Source: an uncultured Myxococcales bacterium
GTDB taxonomy: Bacteria > Myxococcota_A > UBA9042 > DTJE01
Direction: 5' to 3'
Assembly (NCBI GenBank): GCA_903936705.1
Contig: CAIZWN010000004.1
Coordinates: 1-53,928, forward strand
Length of the DNA stretch: 53,928 nucleotides
Made by a program: the position numbers and the translations under genes. Below, in pieces: positions 16,511 to 24,568 of the stretch; position 1 is the first letter of the stretch; each line of letters opens with the position of its first letter. The notes below the pieces were generated by a model, which saw only the letters and a program-made list of their open reading frames with translations, searched no databases and had not been told where the DNA came from.

Positions 16511-17653
16511 TCAAAGTGCCTGCGCGACGATCTCGACCACGTCCGCGATCTGCATCTGGTCCAGTCCAAGCGCGGTTTTTGCGTCCTCGAACATGCTGAT
16601 GCAGTAGGGGCAGGCTGTGACCACCGTGTCGGCGCCCTTGGCGACGGCCTCTTTCAACTTCAGCACTGCGAACCTTTCATTGACGGGCGTTTCCATCCAC
16701 AGGCGGCCGCCCCCACCGCCGCAGCAGACGGCTTCGTCACGGGTGCGTGCGAACTCGATCAGTTGCAGTCCAGGCACTCCACGCAGTACATCCCGGGGTG
16801 CGTCGTAGATGTCGTTGTTGCGCCCCAGATAGCATGGGTCGTGGTAGATGGCCTTCACCGGTACCGCGGTCTTCATGGCCAGCCGACCCGATCGCACCAG
16901 GTCCCGCAGCAGTTCCACGAGATGGGTCACCTCCCACTTTCCACCCAGTTCCGGGTATTCCTTGCGGAACGTGTTCAGGCAGTGCGGGGATGGGACCAGC
17001 ATCTTTTTGACGCCCAGACCGTTCATCAGGTTGATGTTGTGGTCGGCCAGGCGCTGGAAACTGCTCTGGGCGCCAGTTTTGCGGACCGCGTCGCCGCAGC
17101 ACCACTCGCCCCCACCGACGAAACCGTAGGACACGCAGCCAGCGTCCATCACCTTGGCTGCCGCCCGGATCACTTTCGCATTCCGTGGGTCGTAGGCCTG
17201 TGTGCAGCAGGTGAAGTAGGCGTACTCGGGTGTGCCGTCGAAGGCGGGCACCGGGTCTGCGCCCGCCCAGGCCATGCGCGCGGACGGCTCGCCGGACCAG
17301 GGATTGCCGTTGGACTGGACGCTGCCGAGGACCGCTCGCAATGTCTTCGGCGCCGCGCCAGTCTCGGCGATCAGCATGCGGATCGTGCGGACCAGATCCA
17401 CTATTTCCACGCCTTGCGGACAGCGATCAACGCAGGCGTTGCAAGTGGCGCACATCCACAAATCTTCGCCTTCGTAGCCTTCGAGTCCCAGTTGCGCGCG
17501 TGTGATGATGTCGCGGACGCGAAAGTCGCGGACAAGGTTCCAAGGGCACGTTCCGCTGCACGTGCCGCACTGGTAGCAGAGGTCCAGGGTCTTTCCCCCT
17601 ACCTCCGCGATCATCTCGGGAACTTCCATCATTGGCGTAGCGAAGTGGCTCAT
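16511..17653 (-). CDS. Fused HdrC-HdrB-type (Fe-S) protein with CCG domains
   Basis: This 380-residue protein combines an N-terminal HdrC-like ferredoxin with a C-terminal HdrB/HdrD-like half. The ferredoxin motifs are CYQCGTCSGTCP (from residue 26) and CATCNACVDRCP (near 69). The C-terminal half has two CCG-type regions, with TCCTQ plus GGGEWCCG and then DPCYLGR plus AVCCGGGGGRL, and ends with ACPYCISMFEDA. It would be the disulfide-reducing (or other acceptor-reducing) arm next to HdrA. It is the first gene of the ten-gene minus-strand series; an FNR-like palindrome lies about 110 bp upstream. Whether the substrate is a true heterodisulfide is unknown. Glycolate-oxidase-type Fe-S proteins share this fold, but the hdrA-mvh context favours Hdr. 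Confidence 0.88.
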   Translation of the reverse strand: MSHFATPMMEVPEMIAEVGGKTLDLCYQCGTCSGTCPWNLVRDFRVRDIITRAQLGLEGYEGEDLWMCATCNACVDRCPQGVEIVDLVRTIRMLIAETGAAPKTLRAVLGSVQSNGNPWSGEPSARMAWAGADPVPAFDGTPEYAYFTCCTQAYDPRNAKVIRAAAKVMDAGCVSYGFVGGGEWCCGDAVRKTGAQSSFQRLADHNINLMNGLGVKKMLVPSPHCLNTFRKEYPELGGKWEVTHLVELLRDLVRSGRLAMKTAVPVKAIYHDPCYLGRNNDIYDAPRDVLRGVPGLQLIEFARTRDEAVCCGGGGGRLWMETPVNERFAVLKLKEAVAKGADTVVTACPYCISMFEDAKTALGLDQMQIADVVEIVAQAL

Positions 17654-17762
17654 GAAGCACCCATCTTGAAGGAAGGGCCTCCGCCGGGACTTCCCCCTTC
17701 GGATCTGGTCCGCGAACCGGGGGGAAGGGCCATCCGTCGTAAGTTCTCAAATCCCGCGAATA

Positions 17763-17776
17763 TTGATTAATGTCAA
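17763..17776. promoter_or_regulatory. FNR/CRP-family-like operator upstream of the hdr/hydrogenase operon
   Basis: TTGATTAATGTCAA matches the FNR consensus TTGAT-N4-ATCAA with one mismatch. It lies 110 bp upstream of the first gene of the minus-strand operon. Read on the minus strand it begins with TTGACA, so it could overlap a -35 element, but no good -10 stands 16-18 bp away. Control by an anaerobic FNR/Dnr/HcpR-type regulator is a reasonable inference. Confidence 0.5.
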
Positions 17777-17947
17777 CGTTATGCTTCGCCCCATGAGTGT
17801 GGCGGTACGCGGCACAAGGCAGGGTAAGGTGTTGCGGTTGCCGTGTCGTGAATACCAGGCAGAATAAGGCGATGAGCCCACTTGAAGTCCGCTATTGCCC
17901 GACAATGGCTGGGCTGGCAGATATCGGACGCAAAGACTCGTAGATGT

Positions 17948-17959
17948 GGCAATATTGCC
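17948..17959. repeat. 12-bp perfect palindrome GGCAATATTGCC with flanking half-sites
   Basis: GGCAATATTGCC is flanked by ATTGCC at 17894-17899 and GGCAAT at 17967-17972, four copies of one hexamer in about 80 bp. This looks like an operator array for an unknown repressor or activator in the long leader of guaA. Confidence 0.4.
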
Positions 17960-18186
17960 CAAGTGCGGCAATTGGTCCCGGAATGCGGGTTTTCAGCTTC
18001 CTGGCGCCTCCCCAATCAGGGTGGACAGATCTTGTGCAACACAAAATTCAGCCGGCCAACGTCGTCGAGCCTCGTTCGGGTTGGGCAACTCCTCCAATGC
18101 CAGGACCATACGGCGCTTCCTCTTCCCCAGACGCGGGAAATCGGGTATCACGTTGCCACCCGCCGCCTGCGGAACAGGAGGATGCC

Positions 18187-20010
18187 ATGCAGCACGACGC
18201 AATAGCCGTCATCGACTTTGGCGGGCAGTATGCCCATTTGATCGCCACAAAGGTGCGCCGTTTGTGCGTGTATGCCGAGATCCGTCAGCCAGACGACCCA
18301 GTCGAGAAATTCGAGGGTTTCAAGGGCATCATCCTGTCCGGCAGCCCCGCGCTGGCGTCCCAGGGAGAGGACGACGACTACACCAAGGAAATTTTCGACC
18401 TGGACATCCCGATCCTGGGTTTCTGCTTCGGCCACCAGGAAATTGCGAAGCACTACGGCGGCACGGTGATCAACGGAGGCCGCGAGTGGGGCAGGGCGCA
18501 ATTGCACAAGGTCGGTGAGGCACATCCGCTGTTCGACGGCGTGCCCGAGGGCGACCAGGTGTTCATGAGCCACTTCGATTCGGTTACGGCGTTGGGGCCA
18601 ACATTCCGCGAGATCGGGTACACCCAGCTTGGCGGCTCGGGTACCCCGCACCGATTCGCTGCCCTCGCATCGGACTCGCTGCGTCGCTATGGCTTCCAGT
18701 ACCACCCCGAGGTGGATGACACCTTGCATGGCGGGCAGATGATCTCGAACTTCGTGACGGGAATCTGCGGCTGCAAGCCTTCATGGACGATGGATACTTA
18801 CCTGGCCGAGCAGGTCGAATCCCTGAAGCGCCAGGTTGGAGATCAGTCGATCTTCCTGCTGGTGTCGGGCGGTGTGGACTCGACAGTGTGCGCCAAGCTG
18901 CTGGGGCAGGTTGTCGGCCCTCAGCGGCTGCACCTGCTGCACGTCGACAACGGCCTGATGCGCAAGGGAGAAAGCGCCGCGGTGCTGGATATGTTCAGGG
19001 ACCTGGGTCTTGACCAGAACCTGCATTTCATCGATGCCACCGACGATTTCCTGGGGGCTCTGGCCGGGGAGGTGGAACCCGAGCGCAAGCGCGCCATCAT
19101 CGGCAACACGTTCGTGGCTGTGTTCGAGCGCGAGGCTCGGCGGCTGGGTATCGATGGACACCTGTTGGGCCAGGGCACGATCTACCCGGACACCATCGAG
19201 ACCGGCGGCACCAAGCGATCCGACACCATCAAGACTCATCACAATCGCGTGCCGATCATCGAGGAGATGATTCGGGCGGGGCGGGTCATCGAGCCGCTGG
19301 CCGAGCTGTACAAGGTCGAAGTGCGCGAACTGGGCGAGCGTCTGGGGATCGCGCACGACGCCATTTGGCGCCATCCCTTCCCGGGGCCGGGGCTGGGCGT
19401 GCGACTGTTGTGTTCGACGGGGGGCGCGGACCTGGCGGGAGTTGACCTTCTGCAACCGCAGGTGGCTGCTTTGGCGGCGCCATTTGGTCTTGACGGACGG
19501 GTGCTGCCAATCAGGTCCGTCGGTGTCAAGGCTGACCTGCGATCCTACGAGCATCCTGCGATCCTGACGGGCGACTTGTCTTGGGATCGTTTGCAGGAAG
19601 CCGTCGGGTCGATACTCAAGAATGCACAGGGTATAAACCGGTGTCTGTGGAATCTTGGGCCGCAGACCTATCGTGACGTCAGGCCGCTGCCTGCAACCAT
19701 GACCCGCGAACGGCTGGATCTGCTGCGCGAGGCGGATGCCATCGTCATGGACGGCCTGAAGCGGCATGGCCTGTACGACCAGGTCTGGCAGTGCCCGACG
19801 GCGCTGGTGCCAATGTCGGTCGATGGTGCGGGGCGGGAACTGGTCGTGGTGCGCCCCATCCAGTCCGAGCGAGCGATGACTGCCACCGCCGCGAATCTGC
19901 CGGCGGCCTTGCTGGCCGAGTTGCGTCGGGACCTGCTGGTCCTGCCGGGGGTTTCTGGCCTGGCCTACGATCTGACGTCGAAGCCGCCGGGCACCATCGA
20001 GTGGGAATGA
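18187..20010 (+). CDS. guaA: GMP synthase (glutamine-hydrolysing), long form
   Basis: This 607-residue enzyme converts XMP to GMP with glutamine and ATP. The class I glutamine amidotransferase domain has Cys80 in GFCFGHQ and the His/Glu pair in FQYHPEV. The ATP pyrophosphatase P-loop is VSGGVDSTVC. It ends YDLTSKPPGTIEWE as expected. Compared with the usual bacterial enzyme of about 525 residues there is an extra segment of roughly 95 residues (about 410-505). That segment contains LPIRSVGVKADLRSY, so the dimerisation region is doubled as in the long eukaryotic GMPS. ATG 18187 follows AGGAGG with good spacing; a longer open frame from 17944 is not needed. hemG follows 37 bp downstream. Confidence 0.93.
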   Translation: MQHDAIAVIDFGGQYAHLIATKVRRLCVYAEIRQPDDPVEKFEGFKGIILSGSPALASQGEDDDYTKEIFDLDIPILGFCFGHQEIAKHYGGTVINGGREWGRAQLHKVGEAHPLFDGVPEGDQVFMSHFDSVTALGPTFREIGYTQLGGSGTPHRFAALASDSLRRYGFQYHPEVDDTLHGGQMISNFVTGICGCKPSWTMDTYLAEQVESLKRQVGDQSIFLLVSGGVDSTVCAKLLGQVVGPQRLHLLHVDNGLMRKGESAAVLDMFRDLGLDQNLHFIDATDDFLGALAGEVEPERKRAIIGNTFVAVFEREARRLGIDGHLLGQGTIYPDTIETGGTKRSDTIKTHHNRVPIIEEMIRAGRVIEPLAELYKVEVRELGERLGIAHDAIWRHPFPGPGLGVRLLCSTGGADLAGVDLLQPQVAALAAPFGLDGRVLPIRSVGVKADLRSYEHPAILTGDLSWDRLQEAVGSILKNAQGINRCLWNLGPQTYRDVRPLPATMTRERLDLLREADAIVMDGLKRHGLYDQVWQCPTALVPMSVDGAGRELVVVRPIQSERAMTATAANLPAALLAELRRDLLVLPGVSGLAYDLTSKPPGTIEWE

Positions 20011-20047
20011 CCGCGGCCTTCCCGAGTCAATCGACCAGGGGGATCCC

Positions 20048-21487
20048 ATGGACAGGATCGTCATTGTTGGCGGCGGCATATCTGGTCTTGCGACTGCATT
20101 CAGGCTGGGCCTGGCGGCCGAGGCTTCCGGGCGGGCGGTACACCTGACGGTACTGGAATCAGGTGACGTTCCCGGCGGCAAGATGCGCTCCAGTCGCGAG
20201 GAAGGCTTTGTCATCGAGTGGGGGCCGAACGGCTTCCTGGACAGTCGTCCTAATGCGGTGGCTCTTGTGAACGACCTGGGTGCCGCGCCCTTGCTGCTGC
20301 GGGCCGACGAAACCGCCAGCAAGCGCTTTGTGTGCCGCGGAGGGCGGCTGGTTCGCCTGCCCGAAACCCCGCCTGCGTTTCTGAAGTCGCGACTGCTGTC
20401 CAGGGCCGGAAAATTGCGACTGATGCGTGAGCCGTGGATTCCTGCGGGTACCTTGCCGGACGAGGCTATCGGTGACCTGGCTGCACGGCGCCTGGGACCC
20501 GAGGCCCGTGACTATCTGGTGGACCCGATGATTTCGGGTGTTTTCGCCGGGGATCCCTCGCGCCTGAGTGCCGCGGCAGCCCTCCCGAGGCTGGTGAAGA
20601 TGGAGCGCGCGCACGGCAGTTTCATACGCGGCGCAATCGCGATGCAGGGCGGTCCGCGGAAACTGGCTGGCAAGATGTTGGCTCGGCTGTTCGGTCGTGG
20701 GTCGGGGGGCAGCATCAATGCCGGTCCGTCCGGGATGCTGACGTCCTTCAAGGGTGGGGTGGCGACCCTGGTCCAGGCGATGGCGGCCCGGGTTGGTCCC
20801 GGCTTGCGCCTGTCTATGCCGGTGACGTCCCTGCGGCGTACCGCGACTGGCTGGCTGGTGTCGGCCGGCACTGGCGAGGCCAGGCAGCACTTTCCCGCAG
20901 ACGCCCTGGTCCTTTCGTGCCCCTCTGACGAGGCGGCCAGGCTGCTGCAGGATTCTTCCAGAAGAATGGCGTCCGAACTTGCGGCGATCGGGTGCGCATC
21001 CATCACGGTGGTTGCCACGGCCTTCGCGCGCCAGGATTTGCCCCCTGGTGCAGTTGATGGCTTCGGATTCCTGGTTCCCGACATCGAGCATCGACCCATC
21101 CTAGGAACGCTTTGGGATTCCACGGTTTTCCCGGACCGCGCCCCGGATGGCCAGGTGCTGCTGCGTACCATGGTCGGTGGCGCGCGCCACGCGGATCTGG
21201 CAGTGACGCCTGACGACGCGCTGGTGCCGATGGTTCTGGCGCAGTTGTCCGACCTGATGGGAATTAGTGCCGTTCCTACAATGGTGCGTGTAGTCCGCTG
21301 GCCTAGGGGCATACCCCAATACGATGTCGGCCACCTGGATCGTATGGCGAGGATCGACGGGTTCCGGCGGCAACTTCCGGGTTTGTTCCTGTGCCACAAC
21401 GCGTACCGGGGCATCTCGCTGGACGACTGCTGTCGCGAGGCTGCCGAGACGGCCGGTGCCGTCATGTCGTCGTTAACGCTGTCCTAG
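20048..21487 (+). CDS. hemG: Protoporphyrinogen oxidase (FAD, oxygen-dependent type)
   Basis: This 479-residue flavoprotein oxidises protoporphyrinogen IX to protoporphyrin IX in haem synthesis. IVIVGGGISGLATAFRLG is the FAD dinucleotide loop. EWGPNGFLDSRP follows in the family-typical position near residue 60, DPMISGVFAGDPSRLS is the conserved central motif, and LFLCHNAYRGISLDDC is the C-terminal FAD contact. The length is normal for the HemG/HemY (Myxococcus-Bacillus) class. AGGGGGA precedes ATG 20048. Its presence shows the organism makes haem by the protoporphyrin route. The enzyme usually uses O2, which is notable beside a hydrogenase normally found in anaerobes. Confidence 0.9.
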   Translation: MDRIVIVGGGISGLATAFRLGLAAEASGRAVHLTVLESGDVPGGKMRSSREEGFVIEWGPNGFLDSRPNAVALVNDLGAAPLLLRADETASKRFVCRGGRLVRLPETPPAFLKSRLLSRAGKLRLMREPWIPAGTLPDEAIGDLAARRLGPEARDYLVDPMISGVFAGDPSRLSAAAALPRLVKMERAHGSFIRGAIAMQGGPRKLAGKMLARLFGRGSGGSINAGPSGMLTSFKGGVATLVQAMAARVGPGLRLSMPVTSLRRTATGWLVSAGTGEARQHFPADALVLSCPSDEAARLLQDSSRRMASELAAIGCASITVVATAFARQDLPPGAVDGFGFLVPDIEHRPILGTLWDSTVFPDRAPDGQVLLRTMVGGARHADLAVTPDDALVPMVLAQLSDLMGISAVPTMVRVVRWPRGIPQYDVGHLDRMARIDGFRRQLPGLFLCHNAYRGISLDDCCREAAETAGAVMSSLTLS

Positions 21488-21508
21488 GTCGCTTCGAGGA
21501 GGTTCAAG

Positions 21509-22399
21509 ATGCGTCTGGGAACAATCGAGATGGGTGGCGAGGCGGTTCCTGTTCTGGAGTGCGCCGGTGGCATCGTGGATTTGCGGTCGCTGGCTGCGAC
21601 ATGCGGCGTGACGCTTCCCGCGGCCGGTCGCGCGTTCATAGAAGCCTGGGAATCGCACGAACCGCATCTCGTGAAACTGATTGAAGGCGCAGTCAAGACT
21701 GGTCCCGCTGACCTGCCCTACCTTGACATGGCCGCGGTGCACTTCCTGCCACCCGTGCCCGACGCCAGGACCATCCTTGCCGTTGGCCTGAACTATCGAG
21801 CCCACTGCGCCGAACAGGGGCGAAACCCGCCCGAACACCCCATGTTCTTCGCCAAGCTTTCGTCCTGCATGTCTGGCCATGGTGCGTCCATTCCTGCCTG
21901 GCCGGTTACTGCCGAACTGGATTACGAAGGAGAACTGGCTGTGGTCATCGGTCGTGCGGGTCGGGGCATCCCCCAGGCCTCCGCTCTGGAACATGTGTTC
22001 GGGTACACGATCCTGAACGACGTGACTGCGCGGGACTTGCAGCGAAACGACCGTCAGTGGACCCGGGCCAAGGGGCTGGACGGGTTTGCTCCAATGGGAC
22101 CGTTCGTTGTGACCAGGGATGAAATCGTGGATCCCCAGGCATTGCACCTGAGGACCTGGGTCAACGGCGAGTTGCGCCAGGACTCGACCACGGCAGACAT
22201 GGCATTCAGCGTCGCCTGCCTGATAAGCGTCGCTTCGGAGGCGATCACGCTGCGGGTTGGGGACATAATCACGACAGGCACTCCCAGCGGCGTGGGCACC
22301 TACTTGAAGCCCCCGCGAAGCCTGGTTGATGGCGACGTCGTCAGGATTCGGATTGAAGGCATCGGGGAACTGGTCAACCCGGTGGCCAGTATCAGGTAA
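21509..22399 (+). CDS. Fumarylacetoacetate hydrolase (FAH) family protein
   Basis: This 296-residue protein has an N-terminal domain of about 70 residues and a C-terminal FAH fold. VGLNYRAHCAEQG, FAKLSSCMSGHG, ELDYEGELAVVIGR (metal-binding Glu residues), GYTILNDVTARDLQ and TTGTPSGVGTYLKPP are the family hallmarks in order. Members are Mg-dependent hydrolases or decarboxylases of 1,3-dicarbonyl compounds such as acylpyruvates, oxaloacetate or aromatic ring-cleavage products. GGAGG lies just ahead of ATG 21509, 21 bp after hemG. The exact substrate cannot be read from the sequence. Confidence 0.88.
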   Translation: MRLGTIEMGGEAVPVLECAGGIVDLRSLAATCGVTLPAAGRAFIEAWESHEPHLVKLIEGAVKTGPADLPYLDMAAVHFLPPVPDARTILAVGLNYRAHCAEQGRNPPEHPMFFAKLSSCMSGHGASIPAWPVTAELDYEGELAVVIGRAGRGIPQASALEHVFGYTILNDVTARDLQRNDRQWTRAKGLDGFAPMGPFVVTRDEIVDPQALHLRTWVNGELRQDSTTADMAFSVACLISVASEAITLRVGDIITTGTPSGVGTYLKPPRSLVDGDVVRIRIEGIGELVNPVASIR

Positions 22400-22591
22400 G
22401 CGTATGGTGTTCGATACCAGGACCGAAGCAAACTGCAGTGTTGTCATCAGATCGTTGATTTGAGTTTTGGCAAGGGCCGTGGTCCGGTTGGAGCGACCCG
22501 GCCGGAAGTTCAGGTTTCGCGACAAAATCGGGCGTATCAGCCTCGTTGACAGTTGCGGACGCGATCCAATAAGCTGCCCGCGGAGATACCG

Positions 22592-24568
22592 ATGCCAGGA
22601 CGCCACCGACAGTCGTTGTGCGTGGCCGTGATGGCGTCCATTCTTATTGCTACGCTTTTTCCTTCATTAGTCCTTGGCGCTGGTCCAATCCTGCGTCCGT
22701 CGGCCGCAGTCACAGTGCAACGCGCCTTGGACCGCATGGGACCTCGTTGGATCATTAGGGGCCTGACGATCAGGCCCGATCGCGTTAGGACCAGGTTGTG
22801 CGTTGGCTCGACCGACTGCCGGGATCTCGTCCTGTCGAATCCTGGTGCGGGATGCACCGGAGAAACGATTGGGCCTTGGTGCGTCGTTCTGGGTGGAAAT
22901 GGGCCGGATCTCCCGACGATGGAGGCCCTGCGTGAGGTCCTTCGCCTGGACGCCCCCGAGGACGTCTGGTTCGTGCCAATCGAACCCCCGCGGGCCATCG
23001 AGCCGGACTCGCACGACGGTGAAGTCTCATTGGGCGAGCCACTCGCAAGGTTTCCGTGGGCCTGGGTTGGCACGGGAGTTGGAGTCCTGGTGTTTGTCCT
23101 GGTCCTGGCGTTTTTCCTGGTGATGGTGTGGAGGGCTGCGCGACGTGTGCGTTCGTGGCACCTGGGGTTGCGTGCCGCCCTTGAAGATTGGACTGGTTGG
23201 CTGGCTAATCGGTTCAGCGAGGCATGGCATGGCTTGGTTGGTCTGCTGGCGGAACCGGGTCGGCAATATGATATGGACCCTTCGCGGCCCCTGTTTCGGC
23301 CGGCGTGGCGGGATCTTGGCTTTGCCTGGGTCCTTTGTTTTGCGGCCCGAGCCCTCTTTGTCTGGGGGGGGGGCGACGTCAATCCATGGACGCCAGAGAC
23401 ATGGTGGGAAAACGGCGTTCTGGTGGGAACGTCGCTGGAGTTCGATCAAATCCGGCCCCCATTGTTCAGCCTGTTGGCAAAACTCTTCTGGTGGCTCGGC
23501 GGCCGGACCTTGGAGGGTTGGCTGGCCGCTAACATGGTCGTGCTGGGTTTGACGGGGCCGGTTGTACTGAGCCTGTCGTGCCTTCTGGGTTTCCAGCGCG
23601 CCGCGGCCTGGGCCGTGACTTTCATCGCCGCAGTGGCCCCGTTTGCAATCGAGACCGTGTTCGGACAGGGCTACCTCGCCAGCCTCTGGCAACTCCCGAT
23701 GAATTCCCTGGTGTTCACGGCTATGCTGCTGGCATTCGTCAACGCGCTGAGGCACGGGTTCCGCCTGCGGTCCGGCCTGCTGTTTTCGCTGGCGGCGCAA
23801 GTGGCTTTCCTGGACCGGCCGAACGTCGTATCGACGCTCGTGACCTTGTATATGCTGGCGGCGGTGCGCGGTGTGGTCCTGGCGCGGCGCGACTGCGCGC
23901 GCGTCTTGCCGGGCATTGCGCGACTGGGCGTTTCGCTGGCGGTGCTGGGTCTTCTGCTGCTGGGCGTGGCGACGACGTACCGGATGAACGGTCTGTGGTT
24001 CTCGCCGTTCCCCCCACAGGGCGGTCCGAACGTCTTCTTCGGCAACAATCCGTATGTGGCTGGAGCGGTCTGCGATCCCGACTGTTTCACACTCGAGATG
24101 ACCTGGCTCGAGAGGGGACCGCCCGAGACCTCGTTCGAGGAGGCCGACCTGATCGAGGGTACTGATCGCTCGTTGATGCGAACGGGTCTGGCGTACGCAT
24201 TCAGTCACCCGGCCGAGACTTTGAAGGCCTGGCCGTGCAAGGCGGCGCGGTACTGGGGTGGCCCCCCATTGCTCGACTTCCTGGTGCGAGGCCACATTGA
24301 TCCGTCCCCGACGGCAGTTGCCCTGGTATACCACGTGCTGGTGCTGCTGGGGTTGATCCTGCTTATGGTGCAGCGTCGGTGGTGGGTTGTGATGTTCCTG
24401 GTCCTGGTGCCGCTGTCATACTTCATGCCATACCTGCTGCTGGGGCCCGTGCTGCGGTATCGGCTGACTACCGAACTGCTTCTTGTGGTTCTGGCCGGGT
24501 ATGGAGTGCAGCAATCGGCATTAATCGCGTGGCGGTTCGTGCGTCGTAGGCTCGCGAAACAGCCGTAA
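22592..24568 (+). CDS. Membrane glycosyltransferase-like protein with secreted N-terminal domain
   Basis: This 658-residue protein starts with a signal-like segment (to about residue 35). About 120 extracytoplasmic residues with four Cys follow (CVGSTDC, GAGCTGETIGPWC), then a TM helix and a basic cytosolic stretch. The C-terminal two thirds have eight or more hydrophobic segments in the style of GT-C (PMT/ArnT-like) transferases. FDQIRPPLFSLL resembles their first-loop Asp plus HPPL-type motif. ATG 22592 is preferred for the GGAGATACCG ahead of it over the TTG at 22553. A run of ten G lies inside the gene at 23364-23373. Its 3' end overlaps the convergent GT2 gene by 48 bp. The donor and acceptor are unknown. 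Confidence 0.6.
   Translation: MPGRHRQSLCVAVMASILIATLFPSLVLGAGPILRPSAAVTVQRALDRMGPRWIIRGLTIRPDRVRTRLCVGSTDCRDLVLSNPGAGCTGETIGPWCVVLGGNGPDLPTMEALREVLRLDAPEDVWFVPIEPPRAIEPDSHDGEVSLGEPLARFPWAWVGTGVGVLVFVLVLAFFLVMVWRAARRVRSWHLGLRAALEDWTGWLANRFSEAWHGLVGLLAEPGRQYDMDPSRPLFRPAWRDLGFAWVLCFAARALFVWGGGDVNPWTPETWWENGVLVGTSLEFDQIRPPLFSLLAKLFWWLGGRTLEGWLAANMVVLGLTGPVVLSLSCLLGFQRAAAWAVTFIAAVAPFAIETVFGQGYLASLWQLPMNSLVFTAMLLAFVNALRHGFRLRSGLLFSLAAQVAFLDRPNVVSTLVTLYMLAAVRGVVLARRDCARVLPGIARLGVSLAVLGLLLLGVATTYRMNGLWFSPFPPQGGPNVFFGNNPYVAGAVCDPDCFTLEMTWLERGPPETSFEEADLIEGTDRSLMRTGLAYAFSHPAETLKAWPCKAARYWGGPPLLDFLVRGHIDPSPTAVALVYHVLVLLGLILLMVQRRWWVVMFLVLVPLSYFMPYLLLGPVLRYRLTTELLLVVLAGYGVQQSALIAWRFVRRRLAKQP
23364..23373 (+). 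repeat. Ten-G homopolymer inside a coding region
   Basis: G10 covers codons near residue 258 of the membrane glycosyltransferase-like gene (encoding the W-GGG-D stretch). Slipping by one base would truncate the protein. Poly-G of this length is a classic phase-variation tract, and also a common place for sequencing error. Confidence 0.8.

Larger units (their letters stand above)
17654..18186. other. 533-bp divergent intergenic region (hdr operon / guaA)
   Basis: I see no gene here. It holds an FNR-like palindrome at 17763-17776 on the hdr side. It also has repeated GGCAAT/ATTGCC words at 17894-17972 on the guaA side, including a perfect 12-bp palindrome. The base composition is lower in GC than the flanking genes between about 17750 and 17970, as expected of a regulatory region. 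No purine-riboswitch core was seen ahead of guaA. Confidence 0.6.

Noticed and set aside
13921-16599. Very long open frame (about 890 codons) on the plus strand
   Set aside because: It is antisense to hdrA, mvhD and part of mvhG, whose families are unmistakable. The translation is low in hydrophobic order and rich in His and Arg, as expected of a shadow frame in GC-rich DNA.
17756-17776. Full sigma-70 promoter at the FNR-like site on the minus strand
   Set aside because: TTGACA is present as a -35, but the bases 16-18 bp downstream (around GATTTG) match the -10 poorly. I keep only the palindrome.
18781-20322. Open frame of about 510 codons on the minus strand
   Set aside because: It is antisense to guaA and the start of hemG and shows no domain. 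The coding strand has clear family motifs.
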